A stretch of 64,000 nt of DNA, from contig NZ_FMYX01000015.1 in assembly GCF_900102675.1 (NCBI RefSeq), forward strand, positions 62,001-126,000. Direction: 5' to 3'. Both the position numbers and the translations under genes were made by a program. The stretch comes from Pseudomonas guariconensis (GTDB lineage Bacteria > Pseudomonadota > Gammaproteobacteria > Pseudomonadales > Pseudomonadaceae). Below the pieces are notes generated by a model. It ran no database searches. It saw nothing but the letters and a program-made list of their open reading frames with translations, and had not been told where the DNA came from. This document shows positions 9,026 to 20,419 of this stretch, one piece after another (positions within the stretch are counted from its first letter, which is position 1; each line of letters starts with the position of its first letter).

Positions 9026-9042
9026 AATTGGTATTACCAATT
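9026..9042. promoter_or_regulatory. LldR operator palindrome
   Basis: AATTGGTATTACCAATT is a perfect 17-bp palindrome (8-bp arms around a central T). It carries the TGGTnnnACCA core recognised by FadR/GntR-type lactate regulators. It lies about 20 bases after the -10 box and 46 bases before the lldP start, a position suited to repression. Confidence 0.85.
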
Positions 9043-9087
9043 ATCCAATGCCAGTGCCTGACCAACAACAATTAGGGGCCACCCCAT

Positions 9088-10758
9088 ATGCAAACCTGGC
9101 AACAACTCTATAGCCCGCTTGGTAGTCTTGGCCTGTCCGCGCTGGCGGCGGTCATTCCCATCGTGTTCTTCTTCCTGGCCTTGGCGATGTTCCGCCTCAA
9201 AGGTCACGTCGCCGGCAGCATCACGCTGGCCCTGTCGATTCTGGTTGCGATCTTCGCCTTCCAGATGCCTGTCGACATGGCCCTGGCCGCTGCAGGCTAC
9301 GGCTTCCTCTACGGCCTGTGGCCGATTGCCTGGATCATCGTTGCCGCGGTGTTCCTCTACAAACTCACGGTCAAGAGCGGCCAGTTCGAAGTGATCCGAA
9401 GCTCCGTGCTGTCGATCACCGATGACCAGCGCCTGCAGGTGTTGCTGATCGGCTTCTGCTTCGGCGCCTTCCTCGAAGGCGCGGCCGGCTTCGGTGCCCC
9501 GGTGGCCATCACTGCCGCGCTGCTGGTGGGCTTGGGCTTCAACCCGCTGTATGCTGCCGGCCTGTGCCTGATCGCCAACACCGCCCCGGTGGCGTTCGGC
9601 GCCCTGGGCATTCCAATCATCGTCGCCGGTCAGGTCACCGGAATCGACGCCTTCCACATCGGCGCCATGACGGGCCGCCAGCTGCCACTGCTGTCGCTGT
9701 TCGTGCCCTTCTGGCTGGTATTCATGATGGATGGCCTGCGCGGCGTGAAGGAAACCTGGCCAGCCGCCCTGGTGGCCGGCCTGAGCTTCGCCATCACCCA
9801 GTACTTCACCTCGAACTTCATCGGCCCTGAGCTGCCGGACATCACCTCGGCACTGGCCAGCCTGATCGCCCTGACCCTGTTCCTGAAAGTCTGGCAGCCC
9901 AAGCGCGCCTTCGCCGAAGCCAAAGGCAGTGTCGGCGCGGCCGTGGTCAGCAGTGGCGGTAGCCAACCTTCGCCATACAGCTTCGGCGAGATCTTCAAGG
10001 CCTGGTCGCCGTTCCTGATCCTGACCGTGCTGGTCACCATTTGGACCCTCAAACCGTTCAAGGCAGCCTTCGCCCCGGGCGGCGCGATGTACAACTTCGT
10101 GTTCAACTTCGCCATCCCGCACCTCGACCAGTTGGTGATCAAGACCGCGCCGATCGTCACCGCGCCGACCGCAATGCCGGCGATCTTCAAGCTCGACCCG
10201 ATCTCCGCCACCGGCACAGCGATCTTCCTCTCGGCACTGATCTCGATGTGGGTCCTCAAGATCAACGTAAAAACTGGTCTGACCACTTTGAAGGAGACGT
10301 TCTGGGAGCTGCGCTGGCCGATCCTGTCGATTGGCATGGTCCTGGCCTTCGCCTTCGTCACCAACTACTCGGGCATGTCCTCGACCATGGCCCTGGTGCT
10401 GGCCGGTACGGGTGCAGCATTCCCGTTCTTCTCGCCGTTCCTGGGCTGGCTGGGTGTGTTCCTGACGGGCTCCGACACGTCGTCCAACGCCCTGTTCAGC
10501 TCACTGCAGGCCACCACCGCGCACCAGATTGGGGTCAACGACACCCTGCTGGTGGCCGCCAACACCAGCGGCGGCGTGACCGGCAAGATGATCTCCCCGC
10601 AGTCCATCGCCGTGGCCTGCGCCGCCACCGGGTTGGTGGGCAAGGAGTCCGACCTGTTCCGCTTTACCGTCAAGCACAGCCTGTTCTTCGCCACCATCGT
10701 CGGCCTGATCACCCTAGTCCAGGCCTACTGGCTCACCGGCATGCTGGTTCATCACTAA
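9088..10758 (+). CDS. lldP: L-lactate permease LldP (LctP family)
   Basis: Inner-membrane lactate (and probably glycolate) importer, 556 residues, the usual size for LctP permeases. At least a dozen hydrophobic segments run through the protein. Family-conserved stretches include [39 protein letters not shown] and, near the end, [22 protein letters not shown] and [20 protein letters not shown]. It is the first gene of the lactate operon; lldD begins 63 bases downstream after a GC-rich hairpin. The ATG at 9088 gives [12 protein letters not shown] and is preceded by TTAGGGG. Confidence 0.97.
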   Translation: MQTWQQLYSPLGSLGLSALAAVIPIVFFFLALAMFRLKGHVAGSITLALSILVAIFAFQMPVDMALAAAGYGFLYGLWPIAWIIVAAVFLYKLTVKSGQFEVIRSSVLSITDDQRLQVLLIGFCFGAFLEGAAGFGAPVAITAALLVGLGFNPLYAAGLCLIANTAPVAFGALGIPIIVAGQVTGIDAFHIGAMTGRQLPLLSLFVPFWLVFMMDGLRGVKETWPAALVAGLSFAITQYFTSNFIGPELPDITSALASLIALTLFLKVWQPKRAFAEAKGSVGAAVVSSGGSQPSPYSFGEIFKAWSPFLILTVLVTIWTLKPFKAAFAPGGAMYNFVFNFAIPHLDQLVIKTAPIVTAPTAMPAIFKLDPISATGTAIFLSALISMWVLKINVKTGLTTLKETFWELRWPILSIGMVLAFAFVTNYSGMSSTMALVLAGTGAAFPFFSPFLGWLGVFLTGSDTSSNALFSSLQATTAHQIGVNDTLLVAANTSGGVTGKMISPQSIAVACAATGLVGKESDLFRFTVKHSLFFATIVGLITLVQAYWLTGMLVHH

Positions 10759-10821
10759 AGTGAAAGGTGCCGGGCGCCTTGGCGCGTCCGGCAACGATCC
10801 CCACCCACGCTGCGAGAATCC

Positions 10822-11967
10822 ATGATCATTTCCGCCTCCACCGACTATCGCGCCGCGGCCCAACGCAAGCTGCCTCCGTTCCTCTTCCACTACGCCGACG
10901 GCGGTGCTTACGCCGAATACACCTTGCGCCACAACGTCGAGGATCTGGCCAGCATCGCCCTGCGCCAGCGCGTATTGAAGAATATGTCCGAGTTGAGCCT
11001 GGAAACCCGGCTGTTCGACGAAACCCTGAGCATGCCCGTGGCCCTGGCACCGGTCGGTTTGACCGGTATGTACGCGCGCCGTGGCGAGGTCCAGGCCGCA
11101 CGGGCGGCGGCGGCCAAGGGCATTCCCTTTACTATGTCGACGGTCTCGGTGTGCCCCATCGAAGAAGTCGCCCCGGCGATCGACCGGCCCATGTGGTTCC
11201 AGCTTTATGTCCTCAAGGATCGCGGCTTCATGCGCAACGCCCTGGAGCGGGCCAAGGCCGCTGGGGTCAAGACGCTGGTGTTCACCGTCGACATGCCGGT
11301 GCCCGGCGCCCGCTACCGTGATGCCCACTCCGGCATGAGCGGCCCGAACGCGCCGCTGCGTCGCATCTGGCAAGCGATGACTCACCCGCAGTGGGCGTTG
11401 GATGTAGGCCTGCTGGGCCGCCCACATGATCTGGGCAATATTTCGAAGTACCGCGGCAACCCCACAGGCCTGGCGGACTACATCGGCTGGCTGGGTGCCA
11501 ACTTTGACCCGTCCATTTCCTGGAAGGATCTGGAGTGGATCCGAGAGTTCTGGGATGGCCCGATGATCATCAAGGGCATCCTTGATCCCGAGGATGCCAA
11601 GGACGCAGTGAAGTTCGGTGCCGACGGCATCGTCGTCTCCAACCACGGCGGCCGCCAACTCGACGGGGTACTGTCCAGTGCCCGCGCCCTGCCGGCGATT
11701 GCCGACGCGGTCAAAGGCGACATCAAGATCCTCGCCGACTCCGGTATCCGCAATGGCCTGGACGTGGTGCGCATGATCGCCCTGGGCGCTGACACTGTGC
11801 TGATCGGTCGCGCCTTCCTCTATGCGCTGGCCACCCATGGCGAGGCCGGGGTGAAGAATTTGCTCGATCTGTTCGAGAAAGAAATGCGCGTGGCCATGGT
11901 CCTGACCGGTGCCAAATCCATCAGCGAAATCACCCGCGATTCGCTGGTCCGCGAACTGGGCGCCTGA
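10822..11967 (+). CDS. lldD: FMN-dependent L-lactate dehydrogenase (quinone)
   Basis: Membrane-associated alpha-hydroxy-acid dehydrogenase oxidising L-lactate to pyruvate and passing electrons to quinone. The 381 residues start [22 protein letters not shown]. The flavin/substrate loop [10 protein letters not shown] places the catalytic base at His275, the same number as in E. coli LldD. Other family marks are the N-terminal [15 protein letters not shown] and [17 protein letters not shown]. It is second in the operon; a hairpin (about 10769-10792) separates it from lldP and may adjust relative expression. It is followed 72 bases later by the D-lactate enzyme. Confidence 0.97.
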   Translation: MIISASTDYRAAAQRKLPPFLFHYADGGAYAEYTLRHNVEDLASIALRQRVLKNMSELSLETRLFDETLSMPVALAPVGLTGMYARRGEVQAARAAAAKGIPFTMSTVSVCPIEEVAPAIDRPMWFQLYVLKDRGFMRNALERAKAAGVKTLVFTVDMPVPGARYRDAHSGMSGPNAPLRRIWQAMTHPQWALDVGLLGRPHDLGNISKYRGNPTGLADYIGWLGANFDPSISWKDLEWIREFWDGPMIIKGILDPEDAKDAVKFGADGIVVSNHGGRQLDGVLSSARALPAIADAVKGDIKILADSGIRNGLDVVRMIALGADTVLIGRAFLYALATHGEAGVKNLLDLFEKEMRVAMVLTGAKSISEITRDSLVRELGA

Positions 11968-12039
11968 CGCCTGCACGAAACTGCCTGATTGACCGGGGCA
12001 CGCAGCGCGACAGACGCTGTGGCCCCGAGAGGAGATTGC

Positions 12040-14850
<2,811 letters not shown>

Positions 14851-14866
14851 GGCCGCCAGGGCGGCC
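14851..14866 (+). other. GC-rich hairpin after the lactate operon
   Basis: GGCCGCC / GGCGGCC stem directly after the stop codon, with no U-tract. It may stabilise the mRNA 3' end or act as a weak terminator. Confidence 0.4.
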
Positions 14867-14895
14867 TGACTGCCTCTCACGCATGAACCCGCCCC

Positions 14896-14921
14896 CCTGT
14901 GGGAGCGGGTTTACCCGCGAC
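14896..14921. repeat. REP element
   Basis: CCTGTGGGAGCGGGTTTACC followed by CGCGA: a single REP palindrome downstream of the lactate operon. Confidence 0.8.
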
Positions 14922-15030
14922 GAAAACATCCGGCAGCAACAGTACTACCCATCAAATGGAACCCAGGCAAAACCTGCGCAGTCCACCGTTACAGGCCCAC
15001 CTTCCAGAGGCCATCACGAGGAGACACCCC

Positions 15031-15324
15031 ATGAAAGGTACTGCGCTTTCCGCCCTGTTCGCGGCCGCAACCCTGCTGGCCTCGCCGGTGTTCGCCGACG
15101 AAGACCTCTGCGCCATCAACCTGCAAAAAATCGACGACAACATGGCCACCCTCGGCACGACCTCCGAAGGCTTGGACAAAGCCATCACCGAGCGCGTCGA
15201 CAAGGCCAAGGCCGCCCAGGCTTCCGGCGACACCAAGGAATGCATCGCCATCACCAGCCAGGTACTCGAACGCATGGAAAAAACCGAGAAAGGCAGTGGC
15301 TCCAGCAGCGGCAGCGGCTCCTGA
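15031..15324 (+). CDS. Small secreted protein of unknown function
   Basis: 97 residues. A clear Sec signal peptide (MKGTALSALFAAATLLASPVFA, cleavage likely after Ala22) is followed by a short helical, charged mature domain with two Cys residues (Cys27 in DEDLCAIN and one in TKECIAIT) that could form a disulfide in the periplasm. The C-terminus is a Gly/Ser run (KGSGSSSGSGS). The ATG at 15031 follows CACGAGGAG; an upstream frame from 14899 crosses a REP element and is not credible. I do not recognise a family with a known role. It sits between the lactate operon and ssrA. Confidence 0.85.
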   Translation: MKGTALSALFAAATLLASPVFADEDLCAINLQKIDDNMATLGTTSEGLDKAITERVDKAKAAQASGDTKECIAITSQVLERMEKTEKGSGSSSGSGS

Positions 15325-15413
15325 CGCGCAATCGGCGCAGCTGTCGACGCCGGGCGTGCAAACGCGTATACTGCTCCCACGTGTCGAAAGGCACGTCAGC
15401 TAGAGCTGAGTGT

Positions 15414-15805
15414 GGGGCCGATTAGGATTCGACGCCGGTATCGAAACTCTAGGTGCATGCCGAGTTGGTAACAGAACTCGTAAATCCACTGTTGCAACTT
15501 TCTATAGTTGCCAATGACGAAAACTACGAGGGCTACGCTCTCGCTGCGTAAGCAGCTGAGCCCGCTCTCCTGGTAGCTTCGGCTCCAGCAATCACCAGGG
15601 GATGCCTGTAAACCCGAAGTGATTGTCATACAGAACAGGATCGCCGCGTAGTACGTTGTGGACGAAGCGGCTAAAACTTACACAACTCGTCCAAAGCACC
15701 CTGCCCGTCGGGCGGCTGCGGATTAACTCAATAGACACGGCTAAGCATGTAGTACCGACAGCGGAGGACTGGCGGACGGGGGTTCAAATCCCCCCGGCTC
15801 CACCA
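15414..15805 (+). ncRNA. ssrA: Transfer-messenger RNA (tmRNA)
   Basis: Rescues ribosomes stalled on non-stop mRNA together with SmpB and tags the nascent chain for proteolysis. The 5' end GGGGCCGATTAGGATTCGACG pairs with the 3' end CGGCTCC-ACCA to form the tRNA-like acceptor, and GGTTCAAATCC near 15781 is the T-loop. The resume codon is GCC at 15510, and the tag reading frame encodes ANDENYEGYALAA, ending with TAA at 15549-15551. Pseudoknot-rich sequence fills 15552-15720. A -10 like TATACT lies at 15367-15372. A strong terminator follows the CCA end. Confidence 0.97.
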
Positions 15806-15812
15806 GACACAC

Positions 15813-15845
15813 AAAAGGCACCTGATCACCCAGGTGCCTTTTTTT
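15813..15845. terminator. Terminator of ssrA (bidirectional)
   Basis: AAAAGGCACCTG / CAGGTGCCTTTT hairpin with a run of T on plus. The minus strand reads a similar stem followed by TTTTGTGTG, so it may also end a transcript coming from the amino-acid permease side. Confidence 0.9.
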
Positions 15846-15867
15846 ATGCCTGCACGACGGCTACCGG

Positions 15868-15978
15868 TCAGCCTTCGGCCTGATCCTTCAGATCATCCAC
15901 GATCGCTTCGTCGTTGTCGGCCATCGCATCCTGCATGTCTTGCGGCTGCCAAAGCGGGAGCAGCGGCGGCGATGCCAT
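15868..15978 (-). CDS. Candidate small protein (36 aa) downstream of the permease
   Basis: An ATG at 15978 preceded by CGGGAGCTTCG (good Shine-Dalgarno, 5-base spacing) opens a 36-codon frame beginning MASPPLLPLWQPQD and ending in a strongly acidic helix-like tail (DNDEAIVDDLKDQAEG). The next codon upstream in frame is blocked by a TGA. It lies 24 bases after the stop of the permease gene and just before a terminator that works on this strand, so it would sit at the end of a permease transcript. No function is recognised, and coding status is uncertain because of its length. Confidence 0.4.
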   Translation of the reverse strand: MASPPLLPLWQPQDMQDAMADNDEAIVDDLKDQAEG

Positions 15979-16002
15979 CGAAGCTCCCGCTCGGACTTTG
16001 GA

Positions 16003-17397
16003 TCAACCCATCGAGCGCACGCCCACTTCCTTGCGGGCCTGTCCACGGGTTGTGACGATCCCCAGGAAGGAAATCACCAACGCCAGGCTAAGGGTTGCCG
16101 TCACCTCGGCACGGTGTTCTTCGGTGAACATCATCACGCCCAAGGCACAGGCGATGAAGATGATCACTGCCCAGGTCAGGTACGGGAACAGCCACATGCG
16201 GAACTTGAGCTCGGTGCTCTCGCGTTCCAGACGGCGGCGCATGCGCAGCTGGGAAATGGCGATGACCATGTACACCAGCAATGCGATGGCACCGGAGCTG
16301 GCGAGCAGGAACTCGAACACGCCCTTAGGCGCGAAATAGTTGAGGATGGCAATGGCCGCACCGATCAAGGTACTGCCGAACACCGCGGCACGAGGTACGC
16401 CGACGCTGTTGGTCTTGTTCAGGATTGCCGGGGCATCACCGCGCTTGGCCAGGGAGTACATCATCCGCGAGGCGATGTAGATCGAGGAGTTCATGCAGCT
16501 GGTCACAGCCACCAACACCACCAGGTCGACCATGAAGGCTGCATTGGGGATGTTCATGATTTCCAGGGCACGCTGATAGGAGCCCACCACAGCCAGTTGC
16601 GGATCGTTCCACGGCACGACGGAGATGATCACGAAGATCGACAGGATGTAGAAGGTACTGATCCGCCAGATCACCGAGCGGGTGGCCTTGGCGATGTTGC
16701 GCGATGGGTCGCTGGATTCGGCAGCGGCAATGGTCACCGCCTCGGTGCCGATGAAGCTGAACATCACAGTGATGAAGGCGCCGACTACGGCGGACCAGCC
16801 CTTGGGCGTGAAACCACCGTGCTCGGCCATCAGCGTGCTCAAGCCGCTGACTTCGCGATTGGGCAACCAGCCCAGTAGAGCGGCGAATCCAAGACCGATG
16901 AAACCGAGAATGGCCGTGACTTTGAGAATCGCGAACCAGAACTCGAACTCACCGTACTTGGCCACGCTGAACAGGTTGGTGCCGGCCAACAACACGACCG
17001 AAAGCAAGGCGAAGATCCAGCTGTCCACTTGGGGGAACCAGGCATTGAGCACGTGCCCGGCGGCCAGGGCTTCGATCGGGATCACCAAGACCCAGAACCA
17101 CCAGTACAGCCAACCGATGGTGTAGCCGGCCCAGCGGCCGATGGCCTGTTCGGCGTAAGTGGAAAAGGAACCGGTGTCAGGATGGGCGACCGCCATTTCA
17201 CCGAGCATGCGCATGACCAGAACCACCAAGGTCCCGGCCACGAAATAAGAAAGAATGGTTGCCGGCCCGGCTGCCGCGATGGCATGCCCTGAGCCTACGA
17301 AAAGTCCGGCACCGATGATGCCTGCGATGGACAGCATCGTTACATGACGTGGCTTGAAACCTTGTGCAAGGTTGCCATCAGATCCCACGGTGTTCAT
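16003..17397 (-). CDS. APC-family amino-acid permease (GABA/aromatic amino-acid permease type)
   Basis: 464-residue inner-membrane transporter with about twelve hydrophobic segments. Family marks are the N-terminal GFKPRHVTMLSIAGIIGAGLFVGSG, GEMAVAHPDTGSFSTYAE, GTEAVTIAAAESSDP and SSGAIALLVYMVIAISQLRMRRR, all typical of the amino-acid transporter (AAT) branch that includes GabP. The exact substrate cannot be told from sequence. The ATG at 17397 gives MNTVGSDGNLAQGFK; upstream in-frame codons to 17487 are probably untranslated leader. It has no catabolic neighbours that would hint at a substrate. Confidence 0.88.
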   Translation of the reverse strand: MNTVGSDGNLAQGFKPRHVTMLSIAGIIGAGLFVGSGHAIAAAGPATILSYFVAGTLVVLVMRMLGEMAVAHPDTGSFSTYAEQAIGRWAGYTIGWLYWWFWVLVIPIEALAAGHVLNAWFPQVDSWIFALLSVVLLAGTNLFSVAKYGEFEFWFAILKVTAILGFIGLGFAALLGWLPNREVSGLSTLMAEHGGFTPKGWSAVVGAFITVMFSFIGTEAVTIAAAESSDPSRNIAKATRSVIWRISTFYILSIFVIISVVPWNDPQLAVVGSYQRALEIMNIPNAAFMVDLVVLVAVTSCMNSSIYIASRMMYSLAKRGDAPAILNKTNSVGVPRAAVFGSTLIGAAIAILNYFAPKGVFEFLLASSGAIALLVYMVIAISQLRMRRRLERESTELKFRMWLFPYLTWAVIIFIACALGVMMFTEEHRAEVTATLSLALVISFLGIVTTRGQARKEVGVRSMG

Positions 17398-17791
17398 TGA
17401 TCTTGTTCTCTTTTTGCTGACACAAGGAAAGGACGGGCAGAGGTAGGCGAACAACTTCTCCTTTGAAAGAACAGTGACACGGCGCATCGCTTACGTGTGT
17501 TGTTGAGGTTTTCACGTATCCAGGGCGATGCACCCACAAAATGCAGGGACCACTTTAAGCGGGGGTGGTCGACCAAAAAATGCTCGAAAACGCCCCGCAA
17601 CTGCTCGATCACGACATGGTGTTTCCATCCATGCCATGGCCAGTAGATTGCCACCTATGTTTGCACAGAATCGCTCTGGAACGGTCGTTCCAGCGCAACA
17701 GGGTAGCGCCATCGTAGGTCTTGAAAACGGCGCGGAAGCTGTGGGAGCGGGTCTACCCGCGAAGGGCCGCACCAGCGGCCCCCTGACCCGC
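17398..17791. other. Intergenic gap: permease leader, a spaced dyad and a REP element
   Basis: This 394-base stretch has no convincing gene. It holds the promoter region of the permease and a spaced dyad GACCAC (17548-17553)-N11-GTGGTC (17565-17570), which could be an operator. The REP element at 17739-17764 lies near the end of the next gene. Confidence 0.6.
17739..17764. repeat. REP element
   Basis: CTGTGGGAGCGGGTCTACCC GCGAA palindrome of the same type as those at 7977 and 14896, close to the 3' end of the MDR oxidoreductase gene. Confidence 0.8.
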
Positions 17792-18802
17792 TCAATAGGT
17801 CAGGCAGATCTTGCCGAAATGGCGGTTGCTTTCCTGGTAGCGGAAGGCCTCGACGATCTGCTCGAGCTCGAAGTGCTTGTCCACCACAGGACGCAGGCCG
17901 TTGGCGTCGATCGCCCGGATCATCGCCTGTTGTTGGGCACGACTGCCCACCAGCACACCTTGCAAGCGGATCTGGCGCACCAGCGCCTGGACCAGCGGCA
18001 ACTGACCGGCAACGCCGGTGAGGATACCGATCAACGAAACGTGTCCGCCGATACGCGCAGCGATCATCGACTGTTCGAGGGTGGCCGGCCCGCCGACTTC
18101 GATCACATGATCGACACCGCGGTTATCCGTGAGCTCACGTACCTTCTGGCCCCATGCAGGGGTACTGCGGTAGTTGATCAGATGATCGGCGCCCAAGGCT
18201 TTTAGGCGCTCGAGCTTGGCATCGCTGGAGGAGGTGGCGATCACCGTGGCTCCGGCCAGCTTGGCGAACTGCAAAGCGAAGATCGACACACCACCGGTGC
18301 CCTGTACCAGTACGGTGTCGCCCGGCTTGAGGTGGTCATCGCTCATCAGCGCGCGCCAGGCGGTAAGACCGGCGGTGGTCAGGGTGGCCGCCTCGGCGTG
18401 GCTGTAGCCTTTGGGCGCCAAGGTGAAGGCGGTGGCGCGGGCCGTCACCTGCTCACGGGCGTAGCCATCGATACCATCGCCGGGCACCGTGGCGAAGCCT
18501 TCCACGTTCGCCTGACCATCGAGCCAGTCGGGGAAGAACGTGCTCACCACCGAGTCCCCCACCTGGAACTCGCTGACACCCGGCCCGACCGCGACCACTT
18601 CGCCTGCGCCGTCGGCCATTGGGATGCGTCGTTCGCTCGGCCCCCACATGCCGCTGACCACGGCGAAATCATGGTAATTGAGCGAGCTGGCGTGCAGGCG
18701 CACGGTGATTTCGCCAGCCTGCGGCGCGCGCGCCTCGCTGGTCCCTACCTGGACGTTGTCGTAACCGCCACCGGGTTGCACATAGATGGCCTTGTTGCTC
18801 AT
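17792..18802 (-). CDS. Zinc-independent MDR oxidoreductase (NADPH:quinone reductase-like)
   Basis: 336-residue medium-chain dehydrogenase/reductase. An N-terminal GroES-like domain (EITVRLHASSLNYHDFAVVSG, GDSVVSTFFPDW) is followed by a Rossmann domain with the cofactor loop VLVQGTGGVSIFALQFAKLAGA. The Cys/His/Glu zinc ligands of classical alcohol dehydrogenases are absent, and LNYHD replaces the usual catalytic-zinc CHTD. It probably reduces quinones or enones with NAD(P)H. The ATG at 18802 (MSNKAIYVQPGGGYDN) follows AAGGAGAC; longer frames are not supported. It appears monocistronic. Confidence 0.88.
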   Translation of the reverse strand: MSNKAIYVQPGGGYDNVQVGTSEARAPQAGEITVRLHASSLNYHDFAVVSGMWGPSERRIPMADGAGEVVAVGPGVSEFQVGDSVVSTFFPDWLDGQANVEGFATVPGDGIDGYAREQVTARATAFTLAPKGYSHAEAATLTTAGLTAWRALMSDDHLKPGDTVLVQGTGGVSIFALQFAKLAGATVIATSSSDAKLERLKALGADHLINYRSTPAWGQKVRELTDNRGVDHVIEVGGPATLEQSMIAARIGGHVSLIGILTGVAGQLPLVQALVRQIRLQGVLVGSRAQQQAMIRAIDANGLRPVVDKHFELEQIVEAFRYQESNRHFGKICLTY

Positions 18803-18867
18803 CACAAAGTCTCCTTGAGGGATCGAAAAACCAACACTGCAGATTAGACCGGTCTGGACAGGCAGGG

Positions 18868-19458
18868 TCAGCCGAGCAACGACCTCAGGGCGCGGCAATC
18901 GGCGGCATGCCAGTCCGCCAGTTCCGGCCAGGGGTTGTCCGGCAGATTGACCAGGACCGTGCGCGCCCCTGCGGCGCGGCCGCAATCCAGGTCGAAACGA
19001 TAGTCGCCAACCATCACCAGCGAAGCCGGAGAAACGTCCCAGGCTTGGGCGATCTTCAGCAAGCCGTCGGGGCTAGGCTTGGGCGCGGCTTCGTCACGCC
19101 CGAGGATGTGTTCGACAGCAAAGCAGTCGGCCAGGCCGATGGCCTCCAGAGTGACGTGCGCCAGCTCCCGTGCATTGCGGGTCAGGATGGCCAGTTGGCA
19201 ACCCCGTCCGGCCAGTTCGCGCACCAACTCCACCGCCCCTTCAGCCGGCTTGGAGGCAATCGCCAGGTCGCGCTCGTGCTCAAGCAGCCAGGCATGCTTG
19301 GCCGCGGCCTCCTCGGCCGGCAAGGCCGCCAGGTGGGTAAGGATGTCGTGCTCAGGCGGTATGCCCAGCGCCTCGCGAATCGCCGCGAAATCGTGCACCG
19401 CCACCGTGAGCGTGCCGTCCATGTCGAACACCCAGTGGCGAATGCTGCCCAGGCTCAT
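18868..19458 (-). CDS. HAD-superfamily hydrolase (phosphoglycolate phosphatase-like)
   Basis: 196-residue phosphatase-like protein. Motif I is FDMDGTLT with the nucleophile Asp12 and Asp14; motif II is LAILTRN; motifs III/IV are KPSPDGL and VMVGDYRFDLDCGRAAG. Small helical cap sequence lies between residues 20 and 85. Substrate is unknown. Its start codon overlaps the tesB stop by 4 bases (ATGA), so the two are translationally coupled, and it may clean up a phosphorylated by-product or simply ride along. Confidence 0.9.
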   Translation of the reverse strand: MSLGSIRHWVFDMDGTLTVAVHDFAAIREALGIPPEHDILTHLAALPAEEAAAKHAWLLEHERDLAIASKPAEGAVELVRELAGRGCQLAILTRNARELAHVTLEAIGLADCFAVEHILGRDEAAPKPSPDGLLKIAQAWDVSPASLVMVGDYRFDLDCGRAAGARTVLVNLPDNPWPELADWHAADCRALRSLLG

Positions 19459-20324
19459 GCCCAGTCCTCACGATGGCGGATCAAGCCCTCTTGGGCCGAC
19501 GACGCCACCAACTGGCCGGCGCGGTTGAAGATGCTGCCGCGGTTGAAGCCACGGGCGTTGCCCGCCCAGGGGCTATCAGTGGCGTACAGCAGCCACTCAT
19601 CGGCGCGCAGGTTGCCGTGGAACCACAGCGAGTGATCGAGGCTGGCAATCTGCATGTCCTTCTGCCACACCGATTTGCCATGGGGCAGCAGCGAGGTGGT
19701 CAGCAGGCCAAAGTCCGAGGCGTAGGCCAACAGGTATTTGTGCAGGGCCGGCATATCCGGCAGCTTGCCGTCGGCACGGAACCAGGCGTATTTGATCGGA
19801 TCGCCCGGCTTGGGGTTGAACGGATCGCGTTCGGTGACCGGGCGAATCTCGATGGGCTTGGCGCACAGCACCTTGTCGCGAATGCGCTCGGGCAGATGTT
19901 CGGCCATGGCGCTCGCCAGCTCGACTTCGCTGGGCAGGTTTTCCGGCCCGACCACATCGGGCATTGGCGCCTGGTGCTCGAAACCACCCTCGTCGTACTG
20001 GAACGAAGCGCTGCACGTGAAGATCGGGTGCCCCTTCTGGATCGCCGTCACCCGCCGGGTGCTGAAGCTACCGCCGTCGCGCACGCGATCGACCGAATAC
20101 ACGACCGGCATGCTGGCGTCGCCCGGGCGCAGGAAGTAGCCGTGCAATGAATGCACATGGCGCGCCTCTTCGACGGTCTGGCTGGCCGCCGACAGTGACT
20201 GGCCAAGCACCTGTCCACCGTACAACTGACGGAAGCCAAGGTCCTGGCTGCGACCTCGGAACAGGTTTTCTTCGATGGACTCGAGGCTCAGCAGGTCGAC
20301 CAAGTCGTCCAATACATGGCTCAT
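19455..20324 (-). CDS. tesB: Acyl-CoA thioesterase II
   Basis: Hydrolyses medium- and long-chain acyl-CoA to free fatty acid and CoA. The 289 residues form a double hot-dog fold: the first half has ENLFRGRSQDLGFRQLYGGQVLGQ and RPGDASMPVVYSVDRVRDGGSF, the second has LDHSLWFHGNLRADEWLLYATDSPWAGNARGF, which is the TesB signature with the catalytic Asp of LDHS. The ATG at 20324 follows GGAGAATCCCCC. It is the first gene of a two-gene operon with the HAD phosphatase. Confidence 0.94.
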   Translation of the reverse strand: MSHVLDDLVDLLSLESIEENLFRGRSQDLGFRQLYGGQVLGQSLSAASQTVEEARHVHSLHGYFLRPGDASMPVVYSVDRVRDGGSFSTRRVTAIQKGHPIFTCSASFQYDEGGFEHQAPMPDVVGPENLPSEVELASAMAEHLPERIRDKVLCAKPIEIRPVTERDPFNPKPGDPIKYAWFRADGKLPDMPALHKYLLAYASDFGLLTTSLLPHGKSVWQKDMQIASLDHSLWFHGNLRADEWLLYATDSPWAGNARGFNRGSIFNRAGQLVASSAQEGLIRHREDWA

Positions 20325-20419
20325 GGGGGATTCTCCTAGCAAGGCATCACGGCTCTACGGCGCTCTCATGCGGGCAAATGATACAGGGTTTGTCATTCGC
20401 ACCCTGCATGGCGTGCCAT

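Noticed and set aside
10714-11976. A 420-codon frame antisense to lldD
   Set aside because: Shadow frame; lldD has all family motifs.
17512-17772. An 86-codon minus-strand frame in the permease/MDR gap
   Set aside because: It runs through a REP element and a dyad, with no ribosome-binding site or coding-like composition.
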